The notes under the pieces were generated by a model, which worked only from the letters and a program-made list of their open reading frames with translations, ran no database searches and was not told the DNA's origin. Positions 35,423 to 43,999 of a DNA stretch of 64,000 nucleotides are shown here, piece by piece. Numbering within the stretch: the stretch's first letter is position 1; every line of letters begins with the position of its first letter. The stretch comes from Anaeromyxobacter sp. (GTDB lineage: Bacteria > Myxococcota > Myxococcia > Myxococcales > Anaeromyxobacteraceae): NCBI GenBank assembly GCA_016718565.1, contig JADKCZ010000010.1, forward strand, positions 62,001 to 126,000, written 5' to 3'. The position numbers and the translations under genes are program-made.

Positions 35423-38400
35423 CTAGAAGAAGGCGTAGCGCAGGGTGAAGTTGGTGACCCACCGGTCGCCGGACCGCAGGGCCGGGGTGCGCAGGCCGCC
35501 GACGTCGAAGGGGTGACCCCAGTGGAGGCGCAGCAGGATGGGGCCGAGCACCAGGTTCACCCCCAGCACGCCGGTCAGGGTGCGCGAGTCCCAGGCGCCG
35601 GGCTCGAGGCAGGCCTGCGGGGCGCGGGTGGTGGCGTAGCGGCAGGGCTCGCCGGGCAGGGAAGCGGCCGGCCGCGAGGTGGCCCGGTCGAAGACGCCGC
35701 CGAAGTCGAGGGCCGCCACCCCCTCGAGCTGGTCCAGGATGGGCAGCCGGACCAGCCAGTCGAGCGGCAGCTGCAGCTCCAGGTTGGTGACCAGGTAGTT
35801 GCGCCCCACCAGGAAGTCGGTGTCGAAGGGCAGGTAGCCGCGCAGGTTGTCGGCCGAGGAGACCCACCAGGTGCGCTGCCAGCGGCGGCCGGCCTCGTCG
35901 AGGGCGAAGGTGGTGGCGCCGGCCAGCCGCAGCATGAGGTTGGCCCGGCCGGAGAGCTGGAGCCAGCCGGCCAGCTCGGTGCGCAGCGAGCCGTGCACCG
36001 CCCGCTTGCCGGGCAGCCAGCCGCCGCCCAGCTCGAGCAGGGCCGCCTGGCCGGACAGCGGGCCGGTGAACGGGTCGTGGCGGACCGTGTCGTGGCCCAG
36101 GCGCAGCGCCGGGGCGATGGTGGGCTGCAGGCCGCCGTTGGCGGCGCGCCAGGCGGCGGTGCCGGCCGGGTCGCCGAGCAGGCCGGCGCAGGGGACCACG
36201 TCCTGGAAGCCGAAGTCGGTGGGGCAGTACCGCTCGGTGAAGCCCAGGGTGAGCTCGGCCTCGAGGCGGCGGAAGCGGTCGAAGGGGAAGGAGAGCAGCC
36301 CCACCAGCCCGAGCTCCCGCTGGATGAACTCGAGGTCGGCCACCTGCCGGTCCACCTGCGCGTTGACCAGGTGGGAGGCGCCCACCATCCAGGCGACGCG
36401 CCGGGCGCGGTTGACGTACAGGAGACGCCCCTGGGTCACCTCCCAGTCGCCCAGCACCGCCAGGTCCAGCACCAGCCCCTGGTCGCGCAGGTCGTCGGCG
36501 AAGACCAGGGCGGCCCGCCCGGCCACGCCGCCCGCCGCGCCGGCGCCGTAGACGATGCCGTTCTCCAGCCGCCAGTTGCCCGGGGCCAGGCGGCGGTAGG
36601 CCACCGGGGTGGCGGGCAGGTCCACCGCCGGGATGGGCAGCACCTCCCCGGCGGGCGGGGCCACCGGCGTGGCCGGCCCGGCCAGCAGGGCCAGGCGCGG
36701 CACCTCCAGCAGCCGGAAGACCCCCCCGTGGAAGGTGACGGCCAGCAGCCCGCGCCCGGGCGGCGCCGCGGCCGGCCAGGTGAGGGCGGTGGTGAAGTCG
36801 GTGAGCGGGCGCACCGCCCCGTCGGCCAGCTCCGCCAGGTCCACCTTGCCGTGCCCGGTGGTGCTGAAGACCAGCCGGCCGCCCGGCAGCGGGCGGGGGT
36901 GCCGGTCCTCGGCCGGCCAGGTGGTGAGCCGGGTGCGGTCGCCGCTCACCGGGTCGAGCCGGAAGAGGTTGAACCGGCCGTGGTCGGTGGCGTCGGAGGA
37001 GAGGTAGAGGCCGTCCGGGCCCCAGGCCAGGTCGCGCTCGGCGAAGAAGTCGTCGGTGAGCCGGCGGGCCGCGCCGCCGCCCACCGGCACCACGTAGACG
37101 TCCTGCTGCCCGTCGGCCGCGGTGCCCACGAAGGCCAGCGCCGAGGCGTCGGGCGAGAAGCAGGGGTCGGCGATGCGCACGAAGCCGCCGCCGCCGGGGG
37201 CCAGCACCTCGAGGCGGCGGCGGTCGCCCAGCCGCAGGCGGGGGAGCTTGCCCTGCTGCTCCCGCCGCCAGCGCTGCACGGTGAGCACGTCGCCCGCGCC
37301 GGCCTGCGCCGACCAGGCCAGCACCCCCTCGGCGATGGCCGCCACCCCGTAGTCCAGCGGGTGGAGCGATTCGCTGCCCGGCGTGTCGTCGCTCACCACC
37401 GTGGCGGCCGCCGCCACGTTGCGCAGGTCGGCCAGGTAGAGGCGGGCCCGACCCTTCTCGCGGTCCAGGCCGCGCACCAGCAGCGCCTGGCCGTCCGGGC
37501 TGGCCACCAGCGCCTCCGGCTCGGCCGGCAGCCCGCGCACCTGGCGCACCTGCGCCAGGTCCTGGCGGACGGCCCCGTAGGCCGGGAAGTAGCGCCGCTT
37601 CAGCCAGGCCCGCCAGCGGGCGTCCACCTGCTCGATGGGCTCGCCGAGCACCCGCCGCGCCAGCGCGTCGAACCCCTTGCCGTCGGCGCCCAGCACCTGG
37701 CCGGGGAGCAGGTCGGCGTGCTCCATGAGCGCCTGGATCTTCTCGCGGCCGTAGGCCTCGGCCACGAAGGCCACGCGCGCCTGCCCCAGCTTGTAGGTGG
37801 GGAGGTAGCCGCGCAGCCGGTCCTCGGCGAAGGCCACCACCTGGTGGCGCCGCGCCGGGTCCGGGTTCCAGACCAGGTCGCGCAGGTACCCGTCGGTCTC
37901 GTCGTCGAGCCCGCCCCGGGTGTAGTACTCGGCGATGCCCTCGATGAACCAGAGCGGCAGGCGCTGGATGGCGGAGGTGGTGGGATCGCCGCCGGCGGCG
38001 TCGAGCAGCTTCTGGATGGTGAACTGGTGCACCATCTCGTGGGTGGCCACCTCCAGGAAGCGGGCGTGGTCGCCGAAGTAGGGCACCGACATCTTGAGGT
38101 CGCGGGGCGAGGTGACGCCCAGCACCGACTCCGAGACCTCGAAGACGTTGCTGGTCTGGAACTCGCGCTGGGTGCCGTAGAGGATGAAGGGGATGCGCCG
38201 GCTCGGGCTGTAGGCGAACTCGGCCACCAGGCGGGCGTAGGCGCTCCGGATGGCCGGCAGGGCCCGCCGCGCCTGCGCCGCGGCCGAGCGGTAGTGGTAG
38301 AGGCGCAGGCCGCCCCTGCCGCCGTCGGGCGCGGGCAGGTCGACGTACTGCCACTCGAAGTCGTACCAGGCCACCTGGTTCTGGCCGGGCCGCTGCGGCA

Positions 38401-38608
38401 GGACCAGGGTCTGCTGGAAGGGCGAGGCCTGGCCGTGGCCAGCGCCGGTCCCGGCGGGGCGGTCCCCTGCGCCAGGCCCCGCGCCGGGCCCGGCCTGGAG
38501 CAGGGCCGCCAGCTCCTGCGCGGCGTCGGGATGGCCGGCCACGGGGGCTGCCGCGGCCGGCGGGGCGGCGCTGGTGGCGAGGAGGAGGGCGAGGGCGAGC
38601 CGTCGCAT
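35423..38608 (-). CDS. Gluzincin metalloprotease fused to TolB-like propeller and outer-membrane barrel
   Basis: 1061 residues. The ATG at 38608 begins a signal peptide (RRLALALLLATSAAPPAAA). Residues about 100-370 form a zinc protease domain of the peptidase MA/M61-like type: HEMVHQF with the downstream EGIAEYYTRGG supplying the third ligand. Residues about 380-700 have WD40/TolB-like repeats (LVASPDGQALLVRG, FSPDASALAFVGT, DLAWGPDGLYLSSD). From about 740 to the end are beta strands ending NFTLRYAFF, a typical outer-membrane barrel terminus. Exact boundaries are approximate. The product would be an outer-membrane anchored protease; substrate unknown. Confidence 0.8.
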   Translation of the reverse strand: MRRLALALLLATSAAPPAAAAPVAGHPDAAQELAALLQAGPGAGPGAGDRPAGTGAGHGQASPFQQTLVLPQRPGQNQVAWYDFEWQYVDLPAPDGGRGGLRLYHYRSAAAQARRALPAIRSAYARLVAEFAYSPSRRIPFILYGTQREFQTSNVFEVSESVLGVTSPRDLKMSVPYFGDHARFLEVATHEMVHQFTIQKLLDAAGGDPTTSAIQRLPLWFIEGIAEYYTRGGLDDETDGYLRDLVWNPDPARRHQVVAFAEDRLRGYLPTYKLGQARVAFVAEAYGREKIQALMEHADLLPGQVLGADGKGFDALARRVLGEPIEQVDARWRAWLKRRYFPAYGAVRQDLAQVRQVRGLPAEPEALVASPDGQALLVRGLDREKGRARLYLADLRNVAAAATVVSDDTPGSESLHPLDYGVAAIAEGVLAWSAQAGAGDVLTVQRWRREQQGKLPRLRLGDRRRLEVLAPGGGGFVRIADPCFSPDASALAFVGTAADGQQDVYVVPVGGGAARRLTDDFFAERDLAWGPDGLYLSSDATDHGRFNLFRLDPVSGDRTRLTTWPAEDRHPRPLPGGRLVFSTTGHGKVDLAELADGAVRPLTDFTTALTWPAAAPPGRGLLAVTFHGGVFRLLEVPRLALLAGPATPVAPPAGEVLPIPAVDLPATPVAYRRLAPGNWRLENGIVYGAGAAGGVAGRAALVFADDLRDQGLVLDLAVLGDWEVTQGRLLYVNRARRVAWMVGASHLVNAQVDRQVADLEFIQRELGLVGLLSFPFDRFRRLEAELTLGFTERYCPTDFGFQDVVPCAGLLGDPAGTAAWRAANGGLQPTIAPALRLGHDTVRHDPFTGPLSGQAALLELGGGWLPGKRAVHGSLRTELAGWLQLSGRANLMLRLAGATTFALDEAGRRWQRTWWVSSADNLRGYLPFDTDFLVGRNYLVTNLELQLPLDWLVRLPILDQLEGVAALDFGGVFDRATSRPAASLPGEPCRYATTRAPQACLEPGAWDSRTLTGVLGVNLVLGPILLRLHWGHPFDVGGLRTPALRSGDRWVTNFTLRYAFF

Positions 38609-38679
38609 GGTGGCCTCTGGCGCCTGGGCGGAGCGGCGGCGCGGGCTGGTGGAGGATAGCGCGGGCGCGCCGTCCGGGC

Positions 38680-39162
38680 TCACCCGTGGGCCACCGGCCA
38701 GGCCCGCCCGGCCAGGAGCAGGGTGAAGCGGCCGGACCCGGCCGGGTCCTCGTCGAGCGCGGCACCGAGCGCCAGCTGGCCGGCGCGGGTGAAGCGGGCG
38801 GGGCGCCCGTCCGGGAGGCGGCAGCGCAGCACGCCGTCGGGGCCGAGCCGCAGGGTGGACGGATCCAGCGCCGCCTCGGCGCCGCCGGCCAGGAGGAGCG
38901 CCACCTCCGCCGGCGGCTGGCCGGCGAGCCGCACGCCGCGCACCAGCCACGGGGTCTCGTCCACCGCCACGAAGGCGGTCTCGCGCCCCACCCGGACCTG
39001 CCAGCGGCCGTCCGGCGCCTGGGCCAAGGACCCCCAGAGCACCTCCAGGGTCCGGGCGTGGGTGATGGGCTCGCCCCGGTGGAGGAAGACCCCCTCGGCG
39101 TCCACCGAGAGGCCGCTCGACTCGCGGAGGAGGTCGAGGGGGGAGGGGGGGAGCGCGGGCAC
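38680..39162 (-). CDS. DUF1285 family protein
   Basis: 160 residues, the family's usual size. Starts at GTG 39162 (MPALPPSPLDLLRESSGL). Seen: DAEGVFLHRGEPITHARTLEVLWGSL and VGRETAFVAVDETPWLVRGV, matching the pattern of DUF1285 (small cytoplasmic proteins of unknown function). The frame stays open upstream through a G-rich repeat tract, which would add a Thr/Pro repeat; I regard that as a by-product of the tract. It faces away from the 39734 gene. Confidence 0.65.
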   Translation of the reverse strand: MPALPPSPLDLLRESSGLSVDAEGVFLHRGEPITHARTLEVLWGSLAQAPDGRWQVRVGRETAFVAVDETPWLVRGVRLAGQPPAEVALLLAGGAEAALDPSTLRLGPDGVLRCRLPDGRPARFTRAGQLALGAALDEDPAGSGRFTLLLAGRAWPVAHG

Positions 39163-39219
39163 GGGGAGATGGTAGCGGGGGCCGGGGAGTGGGGAGGGGA
39201 AATCGAGGCGGGGGGCCAG

Positions 39220-39515
39220 GGTCGGGGTTGCGGTCGGGGTCGGGGTCGAGGTCGGGGTCGCGGTCGGGGTCGGGGTCGGGGTCGGGGTTGCGGTCGAGGT
39301 CGCGGTCGGGGTCGGGGTCGGGGTCGGGGTTGCGGTCGAGGTCGCGGTCGGGGTCGGGGTGGGGGTCGGGGTTGCGGTCGAGGTCGCGGTCGGGGTCGAG
39401 GTCGGGGTCGGGGTTGCGGTCGAGGTCGGGGTCGAGGCCGGGGCCGGGGCCGGGGCCGGGGCCGGGGCCGGGGCCGGGGCCGGGGCCGGGGCCGGGGCCG
39501 GGGTCGAGGTCGGGG
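39220..39515. repeat. G-rich hexanucleotide tract (GGGGTC/GAGGTC/GCGGTC, then GGGGCC)
   Basis: About 300 bases of near-continuous hexamers sharing the pattern GGNGTC, with a pure (GGGGCC) run of about 11 units at 39437-39503. It is open in several frames because the period is 6. It lies in the 571-base divergent region 39163-39733 between the DUF1285 gene and the 39734 gene, which holds no other gene. Confidence 0.9.
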
Positions 39516-39563
39516 CTGGGTTGGGTTGGGTTGGGTGGGTTGGGTTGGGTTGGGTTGGGTTTT
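39516..39563. repeat. GGGTT pentanucleotide tract
   Basis: About nine units of TGGGT/TTGGG directly following the hexamer tract and ending at TTTTGCG. Closely spaced G-triplets could form G-quadruplexes on the plus strand. Confidence 0.85.
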
Positions 39564-39586
39564 GCGCGGGGTCGCGTTGGTCTGCT

Positions 39587-39630
39587 CCCCCTCTCCCCCA
39601 CACCGTGGGGGAGAGGGCCGGGGTGAGGGG
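39587..39630 (+). repeat. REP-like palindrome
   Basis: CCCCTCTCCCCC, a short loop ACACCGT, GGGGGAGAGGG, then the tail CCGGGGTGAGGGG. Same family as the copies in dnaX. It lies just after the pentamer tract. Confidence 0.8.
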
Positions 39631-39733
39631 GCCGGGATGGGCGAGAGCCCCGGGGTGAGAGCCCCGGCGTGATGGGGCCGCCCGTGGCCGCCCCGGTTGC
39701 GGTCCGCCCCCTCCCGGCAGTACACCCGCCCGC

Positions 39734-40195
39734 GTGAACTCCCCACTCGTCGAGCCGGTGGTCCGCATCCGCTGCACCGTGGAGCAGGAGGCCCGCACGC
39801 GGTCTGCGCTGGGGGCGCGCGGGTTCGCGCCCGAGCGGTCGCTCACCTGGCTGGTGGTGCGCGACGCGGATCCGGACGCGGTCAACGAGGCGCTGGCGGC
39901 CGGCGGCGCGGCCACCCGGGTGGCGGTCCGCGAGCGGCTGGGGGCGCTGCTGGGCTGGGTGCTCGACCACGGCGGGCGCGTCGAGGGGCGCGAGGCGGCG
40001 CTCGAGCGGCTGGTCTCGAGGGTGGTCGAGGAGGGTGGCCTGACGGCCCGCTACGCGGCGCGCGACGCCGCGGCGCTGGGGGTGGCGGCGGCCGCCTGGC
40101 ACGAGCGGCTCATGACCACCGGGGCGGCCCTGCTCCCCTGGCGCGACTTCGTGGCCGCCTGCTGCACCGAGCGCCCGGCGGCCTCGCTCAGCTGA
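39734..40195 (+). CDS. Conserved-looking hypothetical protein
   Basis: 153 residues, GTG start. Cytoplasmic (no signal or membrane segment), mixed alpha/beta with helices such as VAVRERLGALLGWVLDHGG and AALERLVSRVVEEGGL. No catalytic motif recognised; two adjacent cysteines lie near the C-terminus (AACCTER). Its last 8 bases overlap the convergent cinA stop. Codon pattern (third-position G/C) matches its neighbours, which supports it being real. Confidence 0.6.
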   Translation: MNSPLVEPVVRIRCTVEQEARTRSALGARGFAPERSLTWLVVRDADPDAVNEALAAGGAATRVAVRERLGALLGWVLDHGGRVEGREAALERLVSRVVEEGGLTARYAARDAAALGVAAAAWHERLMTTGAALLPWRDFVAACCTERPAASLS

Positions 40196-41420
40196 GCGCC
40201 CGGCGCAGGAGGTCGAGCGCCTCGTAGGCCGCCAGGTGGCGCACCCGCCCGCGGTCGCCGCGGTAGAGCCGGGCCACTGCCTGCGTGCCCTGCGGGCCGG
40301 CCAGCGCCAGGTGCACGGTGCCCACCGGCTTCTCCGGCGTGCCGCCGGTGGGCCCGGCGATGCCGGTGATGCCCACGCCCCAGGTGGCCGCCGCGGCGCG
40401 CCGCACCCCCTCGGCCAGGGCGCGCGCCACGGGCTCCGAGACGGCGCCGTGGGCCAGGAGCAGCGCCTCGTCCACGCCCACCACCGCCGTCTTCATCCGG
40501 TCGGCGTAGGCCACCACGCCCAGGTCCAGCACCTGCGAGGCGCCCGGCACGCGGGTCAGGAGCTCGGCCACCATCCCGCCGGTGCAGCTCTCGGCCAGGG
40601 CCACCTTCTCGCCGCGGGCCGCCAGGCGCCCCACCACCAGCGCCGCCAGCTCCTCCTTGCCGGTGCCCCACACGGCGTCGCCGAAGAGGGCCCGCACCGC
40701 GGCCTCGATGGCGGCGGCGCGCGCCTCGGCGCCGGGGCCGGTGGCGCTCCACTTCAGGTGGACCTCGGGGAAGTGGGCCCGGTAGCCGAAGCGGACGCCG
40801 CGGTTGTCGGGGTCGTCCATCACCGGTCGCATCACCTGGTCGGCGTGGCTCTCGGGCACGCCGAAGAGCTTGAGGACCCGCGCCGACGGCGCCCCCTCGA
40901 GGCGGGCCGCCAGCCGCGGCAGCACCACCTCCTCGCACAGCCCCTTGAACTCCGCCGGCACGCCGGCCAGGCAGGTGAGGGTGGCGCGCCCCACCGTCAC
41001 GCTGAAGCCCGGGGCCGTGCCGAAGCGGTTGGGGTGGACCTCGGCGCCGCGCGGGAAGCGGGCCTGCTTGGCGTTGTTGGGCGTCATGGCGCGGCCCAGC
41101 GAGGCGAAGCGGGCCTCGATGGCGCGCAGCGAGGGCTCGTGCTGCTCGAGCGGCACGCCGAGGACCCCGGCCACCACCTCGGCGGTCAGGTCGTCCTCGG
41201 TGGGCCCCATGCCGCCGGACATCACCACCGCGTCGGCGCGGCCGCAGCACTCGCGCACCGCGGCGGCCAGGTCCTGGCGGTCGTCGCCCACCAGCGTCTT
41301 GCGGCGCACCATCAGCCCCAGGTCCCAGAGCCGGTCCATCAGCCAGGTGGAGTTGGTGTCCACCACCTGGCCGGTCAGCAGCTCGTCGCCGGTGGAGAGC
41401 AGCTCGACCGTCAGCCCCAT
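40188..41420 (-). CDS. cinA: CinA family protein (nicotinamide-nucleotide amidohydrolase)
   Basis: 410 residues, both classic domains. N-terminal MoaB/MoeA-like domain: ELLSTGDELLTGQVVDTNS and VMSGGMGPTEDDLT. C-terminal PncC amidase domain: ALAESCTGGMVAELLT and GITGIAGPTGGTPEKPVG. It deamidates NMN for NAD recycling; in some bacteria it is linked to competence, and comM and recA are encoded nearby. ATG at 41420 overlaps the end of pgpA by 10 bases. Confidence 0.93.
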   Translation of the reverse strand: MGLTVELLSTGDELLTGQVVDTNSTWLMDRLWDLGLMVRRKTLVGDDRQDLAAAVRECCGRADAVVMSGGMGPTEDDLTAEVVAGVLGVPLEQHEPSLRAIEARFASLGRAMTPNNAKQARFPRGAEVHPNRFGTAPGFSVTVGRATLTCLAGVPAEFKGLCEEVVLPRLAARLEGAPSARVLKLFGVPESHADQVMRPVMDDPDNRGVRFGYRAHFPEVHLKWSATGPGAEARAAAIEAAVRALFGDAVWGTGKEELAALVVGRLAARGEKVALAESCTGGMVAELLTRVPGASQVLDLGVVAYADRMKTAVVGVDEALLLAHGAVSEPVARALAEGVRRAAAATWGVGITGIAGPTGGTPEKPVGTVHLALAGPQGTQAVARLYRGDRGRVRHLAAYEALDLLRRALS

Positions 41421-41953
41421 GTCGTCACCCAGGGCGCCCAGCGCGCCAGCAGCCAGAGCGCGCCGCCGGCCCACAGGCCGGCCGCCACGTCGTCCATCAC
41501 CACGCCGAAGCCGCTCTTGACCCGGTCGAACGCCGAGGCCGGCCAGGGCTTGGTGACGTCGAAGAGCCGGAAGAGCAGGAAGCCGGCCAGGGCGGCCGGC
41601 CAGGAGAAGGGGACGAAGGCCATGGTGACCAGGTAGCCCACCACCTCGTCGATGACGATGCCGGAGGCGTCCACCACGCCCCAGTGGTGGCCGGCGCGCC
41701 CGGCGGCGTGCACCGCCAGGGCGAAGAAGGCCGGCAGGAAGGTCCAGGCGGGCAGCGGCGGCAGCAGGCTCACCAGCCAGGCCAGCGGCACGGCGCCCAG
41801 GGTCCCCACCGTGCCGGGCGCCACCGGGCTGAAGCCACACGGGCCCCAGGCGGCCAGCAGGGTCCAGGCGTCGGGTGGGCCGGCAGGGGCGGGGCCACGC
41901 TTGCCGGCGCGCCCGGCGTAGCGCCGGGAGAGCGAGGAGAGGGAGGGGAGCAC
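41411..41953 (-). CDS. pgpA: Phosphatidylglycerophosphatase A
   Basis: 180 residues, GTG start at 41953. Removes the phosphate from phosphatidylglycerophosphate in the inner membrane. Seen: the PgpA core GFSPVAPGTVGTLGAVPLAW, VIDEVVGYLVTM (acidic metal site) and LFRLFDVTKPWPAS, with several membrane helices between. It lies between pssA and cinA; the 3-base gap to pssA and 10-base overlap with cinA show an operon devoted partly to phospholipid head groups. Confidence 0.92.
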   Translation of the reverse strand: MLPSLSSLSRRYAGRAGKRGPAPAGPPDAWTLLAAWGPCGFSPVAPGTVGTLGAVPLAWLVSLLPPLPAWTFLPAFFALAVHAAGRAGHHWGVVDASGIVIDEVVGYLVTMAFVPFSWPAALAGFLLFRLFDVTKPWPASAFDRVKSGFGVVMDDVAAGLWAGGALWLLARWAPWVTTWG

Positions 41954-41956
41954 GCC

Positions 41957-42817
41957 CTAGATGTACTCGTCCCGCTCGTCCTTGTCCGTGCCCTCGTCCT
42001 CCTCGTCGGAGGGCTCGAGGGCCTCGTCGGCCTCGAGCTCGGCGCGCACCGCCGGCGGCAGCTTGGCCAGGTTGGGGATGCGGCGGGCGTGGAAGAAGAG
42101 CGACTCGGCCAGGCCCATGGCGATGTAGGCGGCCATGTAGACCGCCAGCACGAAGGAGGCGCGGGTGACCCAGCCCACCACCAGGCCGGTCACCGCCAGG
42201 AAGCCGAAGACCAGCAGGCTCCGGGGCGAGACCCGGGCGTCCTTGAAGGTCCGGTACTTCACCGTGGAGACCATCAGGAAGGAGAGCAGGATGACCACCG
42301 CCGCCACCGGCAGCCGGTCGGCCGCGCTGGTGGCCTCGCCGAACTGCTTGTAGTGGGCGATGACGATGGCCACGATGGTGCCGGCGGCCAGCGGGATGGG
42401 CAGCCCCACGAAGAAGGCCGAGGAGCCCTTGTCGCCGCGCGCCGCCAGCACGTTGAAGCGCGCCAGGCGCAGCGCGCCGCAGGCGGCGAAGGCGAAGGAG
42501 ACGAAGAGCCCGAAGAAGCCCAGCGGGGCCAGCGCCCACTTGTAGACCAGCAGGGCCGGGGCGGCGCCGAAGGACATCACGTCGGCCAGGCTGTCGAGCT
42601 GGACCCCGAAGTCGCTCTGGGTCTTGGTCATGCGCGCCACGCGCCCGTCGAAGGCGTCGAAGAACATGGCGAAGAAGATGGCCAGGGCGGCCTGGTAGAG
42701 CTGCACCGGGGACGCCTCGCCCGAGCACAGGACGAGGGCGTAGAACCCGAGGAAGATCGAGCCGACCGTGAACAGGTTGGGGAGGACGAACATCGCCTTC
42801 CGCAGGTTGATCTGCAT
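41957..42817 (-). CDS. pssA: CDP-diacylglycerol-serine O-phosphatidyltransferase
   Basis: 286 residues from ATG 42817; a GTG/ATG frame further upstream (42892) adds a poor N-terminus and is not chosen. Makes phosphatidylserine, the precursor of phosphatidylethanolamine. The CDP-alcohol phosphotransferase motif is intact: FDAFDGRVARMTKTQSDFG...LDSLAD with all key Asp/Gly residues. Eight or so membrane segments, and an acidic C-terminal tail (PSDEEDEGTDKDERDEYI). Confidence 0.92.
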   Translation of the reverse strand: MQINLRKAMFVLPNLFTVGSIFLGFYALVLCSGEASPVQLYQAALAIFFAMFFDAFDGRVARMTKTQSDFGVQLDSLADVMSFGAAPALLVYKWALAPLGFFGLFVSFAFAACGALRLARFNVLAARGDKGSSAFFVGLPIPLAAGTIVAIVIAHYKQFGEATSAADRLPVAAVVILLSFLMVSTVKYRTFKDARVSPRSLLVFGFLAVTGLVVGWVTRASFVLAVYMAAYIAMGLAESLFFHARRIPNLAKLPPAVRAELEADEALEPSDEEDEGTDKDERDEYI

Positions 42818-42939
42818 GGCGAGACGGGCTCCTCGAGGCGAGGGCAGCGCGCCTCCCCCGAGGGTCGCGCCGACAAGGGGCCACGCTCTCACGGAGGCCG
42901 AGCCTTGTCGAGGGCCGGCATCCCGGGCGGGTCTCCCGA

Positions 42940-43989
42940 TCAGGGGACCGCGGCGCAGGGCTGCCGCGCCTGCGGATCGTGGAGGAGGCGGACCCGGGCC
43001 CCGGAGGCGCAGTCGGCCCAGATGGCGGGCTGCACCCAGAAGCGGGCGCCGAAGGCCGACACCTGCGAGCCCTGCATCACCACCAGCCCCGGCCCGTGGC
43101 CGGTGGTGAGGGTGGCGGAGAGCTCGGCGCTGGAGTGGTCGGTGAAGATGAGGCCACCCACCTCGCCGCCGCCGGCGTCCACGCCGTCGAGCACCACCGA
43201 GGCCCGCGAGGCCTCCAGCGCCGCGCCGCCGCAGGCCACCAGCTCGCTGGACGAGAGCCGCAGCGTGCCGCGGCGCACCTGCAGGCAGGCGCCGCCCAGC
43301 CCGCGCCTGGCCCGCGGCCCGGCCACGGTGAGGTCGCGGCCGATCACCTCGCCGCCCGACACCGCCAGGCCGGTGGGGCCCGGGTCGCGCACGATCAGCT
43401 CGGCCAGCCGCGCCGCGCCGCCCGCCACGGTGATGGCTGCCTCGCGCGAGGGGCCGGTCACGGTGGCGCGCGCCACCACCAGCGTCCCGCCCAGCAGCGC
43501 CAGCCCGGCCGCGCCGCCCGTGGCGGTGAGGCCCGTCAGCGCCACCTCGCCGCGCGACTGGAGCAGGCCGTACTCCCCCTCGAGGAGGACGCCCAGGCCC
43601 TCGACCCGCCCGCTCTCCACGAACAGGCCGGCCGAGCCGCCGGACAGCGCCACGTCCTCGAGCCGGACCGCGCCGCCCAGCACCTTGAGCCCCGAGCGCC
43701 CGGGCCCGGCCACCAGGGTGAGGCCGGAGAGCGAGAGCGCGCCGACCGCCACCGCGCCGTCCTCGCCCGGCAGCGCCTCCACCACGGTGAGGCCGGCGCC
43801 CGCGCCACGCACCACCAGGCCGGCACCCGGGCGGCCGAGCCCGCCGCGGTGGACGCCCGGCCCCAGCCGGAGCACGTCGCCCGGCCCCAGCCGCTCCAGC
43901 GCCTCGCCCAGCGAGGCCCCGGCCGGCACCACCACCTCGGCGCCGAGCAGGAGCGAGAGGGCCAGGGCGAGCGGCGGGCTCACGGACAC
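42940..43989 (-). CDS. Exported right-handed beta-helix protein
   Basis: 349 residues, GTG at 43989 preceded by TGAGG that overlaps the stop of the upstream M23 gene. Signal peptide about SPPLALALSLLLGA. The body is a run of short beta-helix rungs (GLTLVAGPGRSGLKVLGGAVRLEDVALSGGS and similar; key feature is G-(A/L)-x-L spacing every 20-25 residues). Four cysteines near the end may stabilise the cap. No catalytic residues identified, so structural or binding role is as likely as carbohydrate lysis. Confidence 0.75.
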   Translation of the reverse strand: MSVSPPLALALSLLLGAEVVVPAGASLGEALERLGPGDVLRLGPGVHRGGLGRPGAGLVVRGAGAGLTVVEALPGEDGAVAVGALSLSGLTLVAGPGRSGLKVLGGAVRLEDVALSGGSAGLFVESGRVEGLGVLLEGEYGLLQSRGEVALTGLTATGGAAGLALLGGTLVVARATVTGPSREAAITVAGGAARLAELIVRDPGPTGLAVSGGEVIGRDLTVAGPRARRGLGGACLQVRRGTLRLSSSELVACGGAALEASRASVVLDGVDAGGGEVGGLIFTDHSSAELSATLTTGHGPGLVVMQGSQVSAFGARFWVQPAIWADCASGARVRLLHDPQARQPCAAVP

Positions 43990-43999
43990 CCCGCCGGCC

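Noticed and set aside
39220..39563. CRISPR array
   Set aside because: Units are 5-6 bases with no spacers and no cas genes nearby; this is a simple-sequence tract. I saw no CRISPR array in the window.
39163..39915. Extension of the DUF1285 protein through the hexamer tract into a Thr/Pro-rich N-terminus
   Set aside because: All frames stay open through a 6-base period, so openness is no evidence; the family begins near 39162.
42818..42892. N-terminal extension of PssA to 42892
   Set aside because: The added residues are not typical, and ATG 42817 begins the usual LRKAMFVLPNLFT segment.
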